A stretch of 64,000 nt of DNA. It comes from Cryobacterium zongtaii (GTDB taxonomy: Bacteria > Actinomycetota > Actinomycetes > Actinomycetales > Microbacteriaceae). Within the stretch, counting starts at the first letter, position 1, and every line of letters begins with the position of its first letter. The position numbers and the translations under genes were made by a program. The notes below the pieces were generated by a model. It saw only the letters and a program-made list of their open reading frames with translations, ran no database searches and was not told the origin of the DNA. The DNA lies in the NCBI RefSeq assembly GCF_002909375.1, contig NZ_PPXD01000026.1, positions 434,001 to 498,000 on the forward strand, read 5' to 3'. This document shows positions 1 to 8,468 of this stretch, in pieces.

Positions 1-1
1 G

Positions 2-1174
2 CCCGTCGCCCTGACCTTCTGGCACGGCTACACCGAGGCCGACGGCGATGTGCTCAACGGCATCGTGGAGGACTTCAACGCGTCGCAGGACGACGTGGTG
101 GTCACCCCCCAGACCAAGACCTGGGCGGTCATCGACGACACACTCCTGACGGCCCTGTCGTCGGGCGAAGGCCCGCAGATCGTCGCAATGCCCGCCGAGC
201 GCCTCCCGGTCTACGCATCCAAGAAGGCCCTGGTCAACCTCGATGACTTCTACGCGGATGACACGAGCAACACGGCGGAGCTGAACGAGGAGGCCGTGGC
301 GATGGAGACCGTCGAGGGATCCAAGTACGGCGTGCCGACCGGTTTCGTGCCGCTGTCGGTCTTCTACGACAAAGACAAGCTGGCCGCCGCCGGGGTCACG
401 ACCTTCCCGGCCACCTGGGACGACTGGGTCGCCGCCGCGAAGGCCACCACCATCGACGCGGATGGCGACGGCACGCCCGAACAGTACGGCATGGCGCTGC
501 CCGACCACGGCACCGTCGGCAACGGCGTCTGGGCGAGCCTCTTCGAGGGCGGCGGCGGCTCGATCACGAACGAAGACGGCACCGAGGCCACCGTGGACTC
601 GGCCGCCAACATCGACACCCTCACCTACTGGGCCGACGCCGTGCAGCAGGATTTGATCTCCCCCACCGGTCTGGACGGCATCGACGCCGACGCCCTCTTC
701 ACCTCGGGCAAGGCTGTCATGCACATCGGCGGCCCCTGGATGACGGGTCTCGCCACCGACGCCGGCATCAACTACGGCATCGCGGCCATTCCGGCCGGCC
801 CCGACGCTCAGGCCGCGTCGGCGATTGGCGTCTCGATGGCCGTCACCGCTCAGGCGACGGACGCCGAACAAGCCGCCGCGCAGGACTTCCTGGCTTACTT
901 CAACAAGAAGGATGTGGCCACAGCATGGTCGCTCGGTTCCGGCTGGCCGGCGCTGCGCACCGACGTGACCGCGGAAGACGTCAGCGCGAACGCCACCGTC
1001 GCCGCCCTCACCGAAATCTCCGACACCAGCCGGGCGCTTCTGCCCGGCGTCGTGAACAGCACCGACGTGCTGACCGCCGTAGACGAGGCCACCCAGAAGG
1101 CACTTGCCGGCGGTGACCCTGCCGAGCTGCTCGCCGCCGCACAGGCATCCGTGCAGCAGGCGCTGGACAACTGA
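2..1174 (+). CDS. Sugar ABC transporter substrate-binding protein (5' partial)
   Basis: Extracellular solute-binding protein of the maltose-type family 1, which captures a sugar or oligosaccharide and delivers it to the two permeases encoded next. The reading frame is open to the left edge and begins PVALTFWHGYTEADGDVL, the usual start of the mature domain, so only the signal peptide and lipobox are missing. A GTG at 50 would begin inside this conserved strand and is not a credible start. A family-like stretch (GGPWMTGLATDAG) lies mid-protein and the C-terminus is intact. The stop is 11 bp before the first permease, so one operon. The ligand is inferred from the downstream GH1 enzyme, probably a beta-glucoside. 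Confidence 0.9.
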   Translation, partial: PVALTFWHGYTEADGDVLNGIVEDFNASQDDVVVTPQTKTWAVIDDTLLTALSSGEGPQIVAMPAERLPVYASKKALVNLDDFYADDTSNTAELNEEAVAMETVEGSKYGVPTGFVPLSVFYDKDKLAAAGVTTFPATWDDWVAAAKATTIDADGDGTPEQYGMALPDHGTVGNGVWASLFEGGGGSITNEDGTEATVDSAANIDTLTYWADAVQQDLISPTGLDGIDADALFTSGKAVMHIGGPWMTGLATDAGINYGIAAIPAGPDAQAASAIGVSMAVTAQATDAEQAAAQDFLAYFNKKDVATAWSLGSGWPALRTDVTAEDVSANATVAALTEISDTSRALLPGVVNSTDVLTAVDEATQKALAGGDPAELLAAAQASVQQALDN

Positions 1175-1185
1175 GCCGGAATCCG

Positions 1186-2139
1186 ATGACGACCTCATCT
1201 CTCCAACGACGCCGACCGTGGCGCCCGCCCGGTCAGCTCGGCGGCAGACGACCGCTGAACGACGGCTTCCGCCGGCGGGCCGTCGTCGTCGGGTTCCTGG
1301 CGCCGGCCCTGATCATCCTCACGGCCTTCGTGGGCTGGCCGATGTTCTCGGCCCTCCGACTCTCCTTCACCGACGCCAGCGGCTTCGGGCAGGAAACCTG
1401 GGTGGGCCTGGAGAACTACGCGCGGGTCTTCACCGATCCGAGCATCCTGCAGTCGATCGGGAACACCGCGTTGTACGCCGTGTTGTTCACGCCCGTCGCC
1501 CTGATCGTGGCGCTGGTGCTCGCCCTCGCGGTAAACAGTCCGCAGCTGCCGTTCCGCGGATTCTTCCGCACCACCCTGTTCCTTCCGTTCATCGTGTCGC
1601 TGGCCGTCGCGGCGTTCGCCTGGTCGTACCTGCTCGACCCGCAGATCGGGCTGTTGAACTATTGGTTGCAGGCCGTCGGTATTCGGATCGGCAACGTGCT
1701 GGAGGACCCGGCGCTGGCCATGCCGACCGTGGTGCTCGTGGCCGTGTGGAAGAGTTTCGGCTTCTACATGGTGATCTTCCTGGCCGGCCTGCAAGACATC
1801 CCTAAGAGCCTGTACGAAGCGGCATCGCTCGACGGCGCGAACGGATGGCGCCGGTTCACGAACGTGACCTTCCCGATGCTCAGCAACACCATGGCGTTCG
1901 TGGTGGTGATCGCGCTGATCGCGGCGCTGCAGGCATTCGACCAGATCTACGTGCTCACCGGAGGCGGACCCTACCGAAGCACGCAGACCATCGTGATGGA
2001 GATCTACCAGTCCGGGTTCAAGGACCTCGAACTCGGCTTCGCCTCCGCACTGTCCTACGTCCTGCTGGTGGCCACTCTGCTCCTCAGCCTCGTGCAGTTC
2101 CTATTCTTCGGTCGGCGTGGAGAGGACACCAGCTCATGA
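1186..2139 (+). CDS. Sugar ABC transporter permease (MalF-like)
   Basis: Inner-membrane permease of a carbohydrate importer, 317 residues, with about six transmembrane helices. The first helix follows a basic N-terminus (about residue 30), and the ATPase-docking EAA loop reads EAASLDGANGWRRF near residue 213. ATG at 1186 is the first start after the binding-protein stop. The stop overlaps the next permease start (ATGA), indicating translational coupling. MalF-type identity rests on its position before the shorter MalG-type partner. No ATPase gene lies in the operon, so a shared MsiK-type ATPase encoded elsewhere is likely. Confidence 0.93.
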   Translation: MTTSSLQRRRPWRPPGQLGGRRPLNDGFRRRAVVVGFLAPALIILTAFVGWPMFSALRLSFTDASGFGQETWVGLENYARVFTDPSILQSIGNTALYAVLFTPVALIVALVLALAVNSPQLPFRGFFRTTLFLPFIVSLAVAAFAWSYLLDPQIGLLNYWLQAVGIRIGNVLEDPALAMPTVVLVAVWKSFGFYMVIFLAGLQDIPKSLYEAASLDGANGWRRFTNVTFPMLSNTMAFVVVIALIAALQAFDQIYVLTGGGPYRSTQTIVMEIYQSGFKDLELGFASALSYVLLVATLLLSLVQFLFFGRRGEDTSS

Positions 2140-3026
2140 CCAGCACCCTCAGCCGGGCGGCGCTCCCGACCCCGGCACCCACCCGCACCGTTCGCCGACG
2201 CCCACCACGGATCAGCCTGACCCGGGCGCTCTACTTCGTCGGCTTCCTAGTCGTGACTACGGCGATCATGCTGCCCGTCATCATCATTGTGTTGACCGCG
2301 TTCAAGCCGGCCTCCGAAGTTAACGCCTTCCCACCCACGCTCACCCCGACCCAGTGGACGCTCGACAACTTTCGGGCGATCTTCTCCGAGCTGCCATTCG
2401 CGCGGCTGATCGGCAACAGCTTCGTCTTCGCCGGCGGGGTCACCCTGTTCGCCCTGGTGTTCGACTCGCTCGCCGCCTACGCGTTGGCCCGGCTGGATTT
2501 CCGGGGCAGCAAGGTGCTGTTGATCGTCATCATCGCCAGCCTGATGATCCCGTTTCAGGCGACGCTGATCCCGATCTACCAGCTGGTCTCCGACCTGGGC
2601 TGGGTGAACACCTTTGCTGGGCTGATCCTGCCGCGGGCGGCCGACGCGTTTGGTATCTTCTTCCTCCGGCAGTTCTTCCTGTCCCTTCCGCGGGACCTCG
2701 ACAATGCCGCCCGGATCGACGGCGCCTCTGAGTTTCGGGTGTTCTGGAGCGTGGTGCTCCCCAACGCCATCCCGGCGCTGCTCACGCTAGGCATCTTCAC
2801 CTTCGTCAACAACTGGAACGACCTGCTCTGGCCGTTGGTGTTCACCACCGAATCGGACCACGGCACCATCACCTCGGGCCTGACCCTATTGACCGGCCCC
2901 GGCGGCATCATCCCCCAGGGCGTGATGATGGCCGGCGCCCTCATCGCCGTGCTGCCCCTCGCAATCCTCTTCCTGCTGGTTCAGCGGCGCTTCATTGAGA
3001 GCGTCGCGAGCAGCGGCCTGAAATAG
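2136..3026 (+). CDS. Sugar ABC transporter permease (MalG-like)
   Basis: Second permease of the same importer, 296 residues from the ATG at 2136 that overlaps the upstream stop codon. A longer open frame upstream is antisense-free noise inside the MalF-like gene. Six hydrophobic helices are visible, and the EAA loop appears as NAARIDGASEFRVFWSVVLP around residues 190-210. It pairs with the preceding protein to form the channel. The gene ends 44 bp before the GH1 glycosidase, which probably belongs to the same transcript. Confidence 0.93.
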   Translation: MTSTLSRAALPTPAPTRTVRRRPPRISLTRALYFVGFLVVTTAIMLPVIIIVLTAFKPASEVNAFPPTLTPTQWTLDNFRAIFSELPFARLIGNSFVFAGGVTLFALVFDSLAAYALARLDFRGSKVLLIVIIASLMIPFQATLIPIYQLVSDLGWVNTFAGLILPRAADAFGIFFLRQFFLSLPRDLDNAARIDGASEFRVFWSVVLPNAIPALLTLGIFTFVNNWNDLLWPLVFTTESDHGTITSGLTLLTGPGGIIPQGVMMAGALIAVLPLAILFLLVQRRFIESVASSGLK

Positions 3027-3070
3027 CCCGCCGCCATCCACTGACCACCATCACCACTGAATCGAGCAAC

Positions 3071-4363
3071 ATGACCTGGTTTGACGACGGCCGACTGCAC
3101 TTCGCGGTCGGCATCGAGGACACCTTCGTGCCGCAGGCCCGCCCGGGCGAGCGCGCCATCGATGAATACGAGCTCACCGAGCACTACGCGCAATACGCCG
3201 GCGACCTGCAGCTGGCCAGCGATGTGGGCGCCGAGCTGGTGCGCTGGGGGGTGCCGTGGCATCGGGTGGCCGCCGAAAAGGGCCGATGGGACTGGTCGTG
3301 GGTGGACGGCGTGATGGCGCGGTATGCCGAGCTGGGGCTGCGCCCGGTGATTGATCTGCTGCACTACGGCACTCCCCTCTGGCTCGAGGGCCAGTTCTCC
3401 AACCCGGACTATCCCGACCACGTCACCGAATACGCCCAGCGGTTCGCCGAACGGTACGGCGACGTCGCCACCGATTACACGCCGGTCAACGAGCCCGTCA
3501 TCCACGCCCTGTTCTCCGGCGAGTACGCCTATTGGCCGCCATATCTCTCGGGCCCGACCGGCATGGTGAGCATCGCCACCGCCCTCGCTGAGGGGTTCGT
3601 GAAGACTCAGCACGCGATTGCGTCGGTGCTCGGTGACCGGGCCACCTTTGTGCACGTTGATGCGGGCATCCGGTACTCGGGCGCCCTGGATGCCCCCGAG
3701 CACGCGGACACCGTCACGCGGCTTCGGCACCAGGGATTCCTCGTCGAGGATCTTGTCACCGGCGCCGTCGGTCCGGACCACCCGCTGCTGGGCCAGCTTG
3801 AACGGGGCGGCGCCGACGACTCTCTCCTCGACTGGTTCCGGGCGCATCCGGTTCGGCCCGATGTCATGGGCGTCAATTACTACCCGCTGCACTCCACCGA
3901 GGTGTTCGAGGCGGGCATCCATCACGGCGGCGGATTCGCCGATCCTCGCCCCTATGAAGACACCGGCACGGAGGGCCTGAGAGACGTACTCACCACCTGG
4001 GCCAACCGGTATGGCGCACCCGTGATGCTCACAGAGACGAGCGTGACCGGCACGGTCGATGAACGGCGTCGATGGCTCGATGCCTCGGTCGGCGCGCTCC
4101 ACGAGCTCAAGGCCGACGGCGTCAACGTTGTGGGGTACACCTGGTGGCCGCTGTTCGATATGTACGAATGGACCTGGCGCCACACCGAGGCACCCCGGGC
4201 AGACCACTTGCTGACGATGGGTCTGCATGACTTGGTGGAAACACCGTCGGGGAGCCTGGCCCGGCGGCGCAATCCCGTGGCTGATACCTTTCAGCGGCAC
4301 GCGACCCAGGCTCGGCTGGCGCCCGATGCGATGGTTGAGGATTCGGCTGACGTCGTCGCCTGA
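3071..4363 (+). CDS. GH1-family beta-glycosidase
   Basis: Retaining beta-glycosidase of 430 residues, expected to hydrolyse cytoplasmic beta-glucosides imported by the upstream ABC system. The acid/base site is the NEP motif (E141 in TPVNEPVIHA) and the nucleophile is E322 in VMLTETS, where the canonical motif is TENG, so this is a divergent branch. GVNYYP near 267-272 and WWPLFD near 358-363 also fit GH1. There is no signal peptide. The last 88 bp of sequence at 4244-4331, inside the C-terminal coding region, recur almost unchanged at 11209-11296. The exact substrate cannot be read from the sequence. Confidence 0.85.
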   Translation: MTWFDDGRLHFAVGIEDTFVPQARPGERAIDEYELTEHYAQYAGDLQLASDVGAELVRWGVPWHRVAAEKGRWDWSWVDGVMARYAELGLRPVIDLLHYGTPLWLEGQFSNPDYPDHVTEYAQRFAERYGDVATDYTPVNEPVIHALFSGEYAYWPPYLSGPTGMVSIATALAEGFVKTQHAIASVLGDRATFVHVDAGIRYSGALDAPEHADTVTRLRHQGFLVEDLVTGAVGPDHPLLGQLERGGADDSLLDWFRAHPVRPDVMGVNYYPLHSTEVFEAGIHHGGGFADPRPYEDTGTEGLRDVLTTWANRYGAPVMLTETSVTGTVDERRRWLDASVGALHELKADGVNVVGYTWWPLFDMYEWTWRHTEAPRADHLLTMGLHDLVETPSGSLARRRNPVADTFQRHATQARLAPDAMVEDSADVVA

Positions 4364-4491
4364 CACCGGCAGCAGATACCTCACCTCGACCAGGGCCGTG
4401 GGCACCCACACTGGGGGTTGGCGGATGCGCCCCGTGCGCTCATACGCTTCAATCTGCGTCGTGTTGGCGCGCCCACACGACGGGAATCCCT

Positions 4492-4980
4492 TTGACTCTG
4501 CCTTTAGCCGGTTGGTACCGAGACCCTGAAGATGGCGCGCTGCTGCGCTGGTGGACAGGCGCAGAGTGGTCAGATCAGCGGCGCACCGCCGAACCCATGC
4601 CGGTACCGCCGCCTGCCTACGTCTACGGAAACACAGTCGGGCCCGCAACCGCAAAGCCGGCATACGTACCAATGGCGAGTCACAGCGCGGCGACGTCGTT
4701 TGCACGGAAGCCAACGCGCAAGGAGAAGGACCGAGAGATTCGTCGGAACAACTCGATGGCGTACACCGGGCTGGTCTTGGCCCTCGTCTCATGCCTCATC
4801 AATCCGGTGGCGATCCCGAGCGTGCTGGGAATCGTCTTTTCGGCGATTGGCATCGCGAAGTCCGCTGAACTCGAAGGCGCCGGGCGGCAGCTGACCGGCC
4901 GAGGAACGGCTATCGCCGGACTCGTGGTTAGCATCGCGTCCACGGCGTGGTTTCTGTGGCGGATCTCGACGCTGGTCTAG
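4492..4980 (+). CDS. DUF2510 domain membrane protein
   Basis: Small actinobacterial membrane protein of 162 residues. The N-terminus LAGWYRDPEDGALLRWWTG is a DUF2510 motif (about residues 5-26). A polar linker follows, then a basic stretch and two transmembrane helices (about 92-118 and 135-157) with a DUF4190-like arrangement. The start is TTG at 4492, chosen because it places the DUF2510 motif at the N-terminus as is usual; the upstream 127 bp has no better start. Function is unknown; such proteins are usually envelope-associated. It stands alone between the GH1 gene and a convergent excalibur gene. Confidence 0.8.
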   Translation: MTLPLAGWYRDPEDGALLRWWTGAEWSDQRRTAEPMPVPPPAYVYGNTVGPATAKPAYVPMASHSAATSFARKPTRKEKDREIRRNNSMAYTGLVLALVSCLINPVAIPSVLGIVFSAIGIAKSAELEGAGRQLTGRGTAIAGLVVSIASTAWFLWRISTLV

Positions 4981-5040
4981 GCGAGGCTCGATCTCACCCT
5001 CCACACTCGTGCTCGATCAGTCGAGCCCCGCTCGCGCCGT

Positions 5041-5463
5041 TTATGCGTCGCAGGCGATTCCGTCGCCGTCACGGTCGAGGTCGTAGACGTCCGATCCAAC
5101 GATGCGGAGAGGACCGTCGACGTACGCCGGACCGTTGCCGCTGCCACCGGCGCAGTCCACATCTGACGCGATCGGCACGCAGACGTCGGCGTAGTTGGAG
5201 TCGCAGCCGTTACTTTCCGGCACCGGCTCCGCTGCGACCACCGGCTCGGGCACTCGGGTGCCGACTGAGGTAACTTCGTCGACCGGCCGAACGGTGGTCT
5301 CCTCGCGTGCGATTGATCGAGTCGCTTCCTGGACCTCAGCCTCAGTGGCGATAGCCGTCGGGGTGGGGGTCGGAGTTGCGGTGCGTTTGGGCTTCGGTGT
5401 CGGGTTCGCGGTCGCCGGAGCCACATTGGACGCGTCCGAGATGAGACTGGCTTGCGGCGACAC
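5041..5463 (-). CDS. Orphan excalibur calcium-binding domain protein, possibly truncated
   Basis: 140 residues: a Thr/Pro/Ala-rich linker (about residues 15-85), then a cysteine-containing segment (GCDSNYADVCVPIASDVDCA) and the excalibur motif DRDGDGIACD at the C-terminus. In relatives this tail usually ends secreted nuclease-like proteins. Here there is no signal peptide, because an in-frame TAG lies two codons before the GTG start at 5463, and no catalytic domain precedes it. The gene is therefore either a free-standing linker-excalibur protein or the surviving 3' end of a broken gene. The extracellular calcium-binding role is known for the family, not shown here. Confidence 0.6.
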   Translation of the reverse strand: MSPQASLISDASNVAPATANPTPKPKRTATPTPTPTAIATEAEVQEATRSIAREETTVRPVDEVTSVGTRVPEPVVAAEPVPESNGCDSNYADVCVPIASDVDCAGGSGNGPAYVDGPLRIVGSDVYDLDRDGDGIACDA

Positions 5464-5560
5464 ACCCTACCCACGTGCACTGTCCACTCCCCAGTGCTGG
5501 TGGCAACGATTGGTAGGTGCAGTCGCTCCACTTGATGCATCCCGGTCACAGCTGACTCGA

Positions 5561-5586
5561 CCGCCGCTCGGCTCCTCGAGCGGCGG
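5561..5586. other. Perfect hairpin in divergent intergenic region
   Basis: A 10-bp perfect inverted repeat (CCGCCGCTCG / CGAGCGGCGG) with a 6-nt loop, between the divergent excalibur and DUF4287 genes. It could be an operator or a transcription-blocking hairpin; no T-tract follows. Confidence 0.5.
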
Positions 5587-5643
5587 CGGATCGGCGGCTA
5601 GAGTTCTAGCAAAACGGCACCGACGGCTCGGAAGGGAAGAGCA

Positions 5644-5937
5644 ATGTCATACCGGGCCTACCTCGATGCGATCGAAACGAAGACGGGCAAGACGCCCCAA
5701 GAGTTGCTCGACGAAGCCAGCGCCCGCGGCTTCGATTCGACAACGAAGGCCGGCGAGGTGGTCGCCTGGCTCCGTGATGACTACGGCGTTGGACGCGGGC
5801 ACGCCATGGCGCTTTACGGCGTCCTGAAGAACGGCGCAGACGGCGCGGTCCCCGACAAGCATGTGGGTTCGGACGGCAGCCACCGGGACGAGTCCTCGAC
5901 GCTGCGACTCGACGGCCTCGCCAAGCGCGAGAGCTGA
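5644..5937 (+). CDS. DUF4287 domain protein
   Basis: 97-residue soluble protein. Residues 2-62 (YRAYLDAIETKTGKTPQEL onward, through GRGHAMALYG) are a DUF4287 domain, a small helical family often found beside or within DUF5655 proteins. The remaining 35 residues are charged and look disordered. The ATG at 5644 is preceded by GGAAGGGAAGAGCA, a good ribosome-binding site. No biochemical role is established for the family. It is a single gene in its own transcription unit. Confidence 0.85.
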   Translation: MSYRAYLDAIETKTGKTPQELLDEASARGFDSTTKAGEVVAWLRDDYGVGRGHAMALYGVLKNGADGAVPDKHVGSDGSHRDESSTLRLDGLAKRES

Positions 5938-6149
5938 ATCACGCCGAGCCGACGCACTGCCGGCGGCCGACACTGACCGACGTCTCGCTGATCTCGGCCT
6001 GTTGGGCGGTCAGTCGAGGCCGTTCGCCCAGCCACAAGCTGGGCACTCTCTCTCGATAGGATCGACCCTGGCGGCCGTTCCGGGTGGAGCGGCGGATCGC
6101 CACGGGGGATACAAGGGGGAACGCGTCCGGCATCCGGGCGCGGGTATAC

Positions 6150-6974
6150 ATGCAGACTTTGAACAAGACATCCATGCTGGCCGCCATCACGTTGGCGGCA
6201 GCGACAGCTCTGCTCCTTGCGGGCTGTTCCACCGCGTCGACCGGCGATGGCGTGAACAGTAATGCAAGTTCGGATGGAGCCCCCAAGGCCGGGGTCTTCG
6301 AATTTCAGACCCCCGCCTACGGCTCCGAGGGAGAGCTGGTCATCCGCATTCCTGAGTCCCTCGTCGAGGCCGCGGGATCCGATGCCGACGGGCTGCTAGT
6401 GGGCGAGGTGACGGCGAAAGCACGCGAACTGGACTCGTCCAAGTCGTGCGCTGTCGACCTGGCAATCGACTATCGCGGAGACGGCCTCGACGCGCTGAGC
6501 CGACCGTCGATGACGAAAGAGGAATACGCCGCCGAGGGCGAAGCCGAACTCGAAAGTGTGTTGATGCGGCAGTTCGGCGTCGAGACCGTGGAGGAAGCCG
6601 AGGCGAGCGCCCCGGGCGGCGCCGCGGAGGTGGAAGAGATCGTTGCCAACCTGGAGCAGGCGCCGTATTCCGCTAAGCCGGCGTGGTCGGCGCTGGACGC
6701 GACTCCCATCGACGATCTCGACGCCTCCGACCCCGAGCCGGGCAAGTACGTCTCCGACGATTCCAAGACCCTGACATTCGTGCAGTCTTGCGCCTCCGAT
6801 CCGCTCGACGACGGCAGCTCGGATCAGTTCGACTTCCCCATCGAGACCGACGGCACAATCGACGCATTCGCAACTGTGGAGATGACCGTCATGAAGAACG
6901 GCACCCTCACCATCATTGAGGCGAGCGTTGCCGACTACGAGCTGGACTCGAACGGCGACTGGATCGGCTTCTAA
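6150..6974 (+). CDS. Putative lipoprotein
   Basis: 274 residues from the ATG at 6150. The N-terminus MQTLNKTSMLAAITLAAATA leads to a lipobox LLAGC with the lipidated cysteine at residue 26, so the protein should be anchored outside the membrane. The mature part is strongly acidic, without a recognisable enzyme motif. Two cysteines (in SKSCAVDL and VQSCASDP) could form a disulphide. An in-frame ATG at 6174 would also leave a workable signal sequence. The upstream 212 bp hold no obvious regulatory structure. Function unknown. Confidence 0.8.
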   Translation: MQTLNKTSMLAAITLAAATALLLAGCSTASTGDGVNSNASSDGAPKAGVFEFQTPAYGSEGELVIRIPESLVEAAGSDADGLLVGEVTAKARELDSSKSCAVDLAIDYRGDGLDALSRPSMTKEEYAAEGEAELESVLMRQFGVETVEEAEASAPGGAAEVEEIVANLEQAPYSAKPAWSALDATPIDDLDASDPEPGKYVSDDSKTLTFVQSCASDPLDDGSSDQFDFPIETDGTIDAFATVEMTVMKNGTLTIIEASVADYELDSNGDWIGF

Positions 6975-7069
6975 TCCTGTAAGAGCCGGGATGCGGCGGC
7001 TTGGTCGAGCCCCCGGGCGCACGCCCGGTGCTGAGTGAAGAGGGCGCGGAGCATCCTAGGCTCAGAGGT

Positions 7070-7723
7070 ATGGCACCCGAGATCAGAGCCGCGTATGCCC
7101 GCCGTGCGGCGGAGTATGCGGAGCACCTGGGCTCGATCACGTCGGTGCATCCAGCGGACCTGCAGCTTGTCACCGGGTGGGCCGAGCGGCTCGACGGGCC
7201 ACTAATCGACGCCGGCTGCGGCCCCGGGCAATGGACCGGGCACCTCGCCGCGCGTGGGGTGAACATTCGGGGTGTTGACCTGGTGCCGGGCTTCATCGAC
7301 CACGCCCGACAGGCCTATCCGGAAGTGTCTTTCGCGATCGGCGACATCGGTGCGCTGCCGGAACCACCCGGCACGGTTGCGGGCGTGCTCGCCTGGTACT
7401 CGCTCATTCACCACGAGCCGACCTCACTCCGTGGTGCGCTCTCCGAGTTCGCGCGTGTGCTGCGCCCGGGCGGCGAGCTTCTGCTCGGCTTCTTCGAGGG
7501 CCCGGTGGTCGAACCGTTCGAACACGCCATCACGACGGCGTATCGATGGCCCGTAGCCGCCCTGAGCGACGAACTCCGCGCCGCTCGCTACGACATCATC
7601 GAGACCCACGCCCGCACCGGTCCCGGGCACCGGCCTCACGGCGCACTCCGCGCCTGCCTCTCCGCCAGAGCGGATGCCGCGAGATCGTTGCCAGACACCA
7701 GTCAGTTGGAGAGTAGGCGGTAG
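7070..7723 (+). CDS. Class I SAM-dependent methyltransferase
   Basis: 217 residues with the Rossmann-type methyltransferase fold. Motif I is DAGCGPGQW (about 48-56), an acidic residue ends strand beta2 (RGVDLVPG), and the post-III segment is LRPGGELLLGFF. The substrate is unknown; the best match is the small UbiE/Methyltransf_11/25 group. ATG at 7070 is chosen over the upstream frame opening because it lies just before the usual N-terminal helix. The last codons run into a strong hairpin (7716-7746). Confidence 0.85.
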   Translation: MAPEIRAAYARRAAEYAEHLGSITSVHPADLQLVTGWAERLDGPLIDAGCGPGQWTGHLAARGVNIRGVDLVPGFIDHARQAYPEVSFAIGDIGALPEPPGTVAGVLAWYSLIHHEPTSLRGALSEFARVLRPGGELLLGFFEGPVVEPFEHAITTAYRWPVAALSDELRAARYDIIETHARTGPGHRPHGALRACLSARADAARSLPDTSQLESRR

Positions 7724-7746
7724 GGGCCGTGGAGGCCCCTACCGCC
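7716..7746 (+). terminator. Terminator hairpin at end of methyltransferase gene
   Basis: A perfect 13-bp inverted repeat (GGCGGTAGGGGCC and its complement) with a 5-nt loop (GTGGA), overlapping the methyltransferase stop codon. No U-tract follows, as is common in high-GC actinobacteria. It probably also blocks read-through from the convergent gene ending at 7836. Part of the right arm (GCCCCTACCGC) is repeated about 35 bp further on. Confidence 0.7.
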
Positions 7747-7835
7747 CAGTAGTAGTCGGTGTGCCACACCCACGGAGCCCCTACCGCGGCACCGCGGCAG
7801 ATGGTTCCAAGCGGCACGGGCACTACCTACCCCGT

Positions 7836-8333
7836 TCAACCGTGCTGCTTGATGCGAATGACCCCAATCTCGGGGCTCATCGCCATCTCTGCCGGCGGTG
7901 CCGTGCGGGGCCAGGTCCAGGCGGAGCGCAGGATGAAGGCCAGGATCAGCACCTCGACTCCGATGGTGAAGCCGTAGTAGAAGGCCCAGTCCCAGGACGC
8001 CCCGGCCGCGTTGAACACGCAGATGGGGATGAAAAGCACGGCAACGACGAGGTTCGTGGCACGGTTCACCCGGGCGGGCAGCGTCATGGAGAGCAGCACC
8101 ATCAGGGTCGGGATCGCTATGAGCGCGAAGAAGATTGAAATCAATGTCCCGCTGATCTCGAACGCAAAGATGTCGCCGCCCCGGATTTCGTCGATTTCGC
8201 CGGGCTGGTAGAGGTGGAAGTAGTCGATGTATATGACGAGGAACATGAAGCTGGTCCAGGCTGCCGCGAGCTTGGCCTGCACTGAGATCCGCTGGTCTTC
8301 CAGAGCGGTGGTGGTTTGTTGACGTGTTTTCAT
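7836..8333 (-). CDS. Four-helix membrane protein, DUF6326-like
   Basis: 165 residues with four predicted transmembrane helices. The first follows AKLAAAWTSFMFLVIYIDYF and the conserved FHLYQPGEID segment; I recognise this arrangement as the DUF6326 family, whose role is unknown. The start is ATG at 8333 because GGAGGA stands 4 nt upstream, rather than the in-frame start at 8372. It is divergent from a TetR regulator, and both promoters lie around two matching palindromes, so it is the likely target of that repressor. A small-molecule export or stress role would fit but is inference. Confidence 0.8.
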   Translation of the reverse strand: MKTRQQTTTALEDQRISVQAKLAAAWTSFMFLVIYIDYFHLYQPGEIDEIRGGDIFAFEISGTLISIFFALIAIPTLMVLLSMTLPARVNRATNLVVAVLFIPICVFNAAGASWDWAFYYGFTIGVEVLILAFILRSAWTWPRTAPPAEMAMSPEIGVIRIKQHG

Positions 8334-8404
8334 CAGGTCCTCCGTTGGTGTGGTGAGGATGGGTTGGTCCACGATCGCTGACGACGACCGCGGACACTTT
8401 CTGT

Positions 8405-8420
8405 CCTTACGGTTGTAAGG
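8405..8420. promoter_or_regulatory. Putative TetR operator 1
   Basis: CCTTACGGTTGTAAGG, arms CCTTAC/GTAAGG with a 4-nt core, between the divergent membrane-protein and TetR genes. It has the same CTTAC-N4-GTAAG pattern as the second site 32 bp away (centre to centre, about three helical turns). Confidence 0.7.
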
Positions 8421-8437
8421 ATGAGAGCCATGCTAGC

Positions 8438-8451
8438 CTTACGGCCGTAAG
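8438..8451. promoter_or_regulatory. Putative TetR operator 2
   Basis: CTTACGGCCGTAAG is a perfect 14-bp palindrome directly before the TetR coding region; it overlaps the alternative GTG start at 8451, which supports the ATG at 8469 as the true start. Likely site of autoregulation. Confidence 0.75.
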
Positions 8452-8468
8452 TGCACAAGAATGGATCT

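Noticed and set aside
2981-4792. 603-codon antisense open frame opposite the GH1 gene
   Set aside because: High-GC antisense shadow: the GH1 protein on the plus strand has catalytic motifs and this frame has none.
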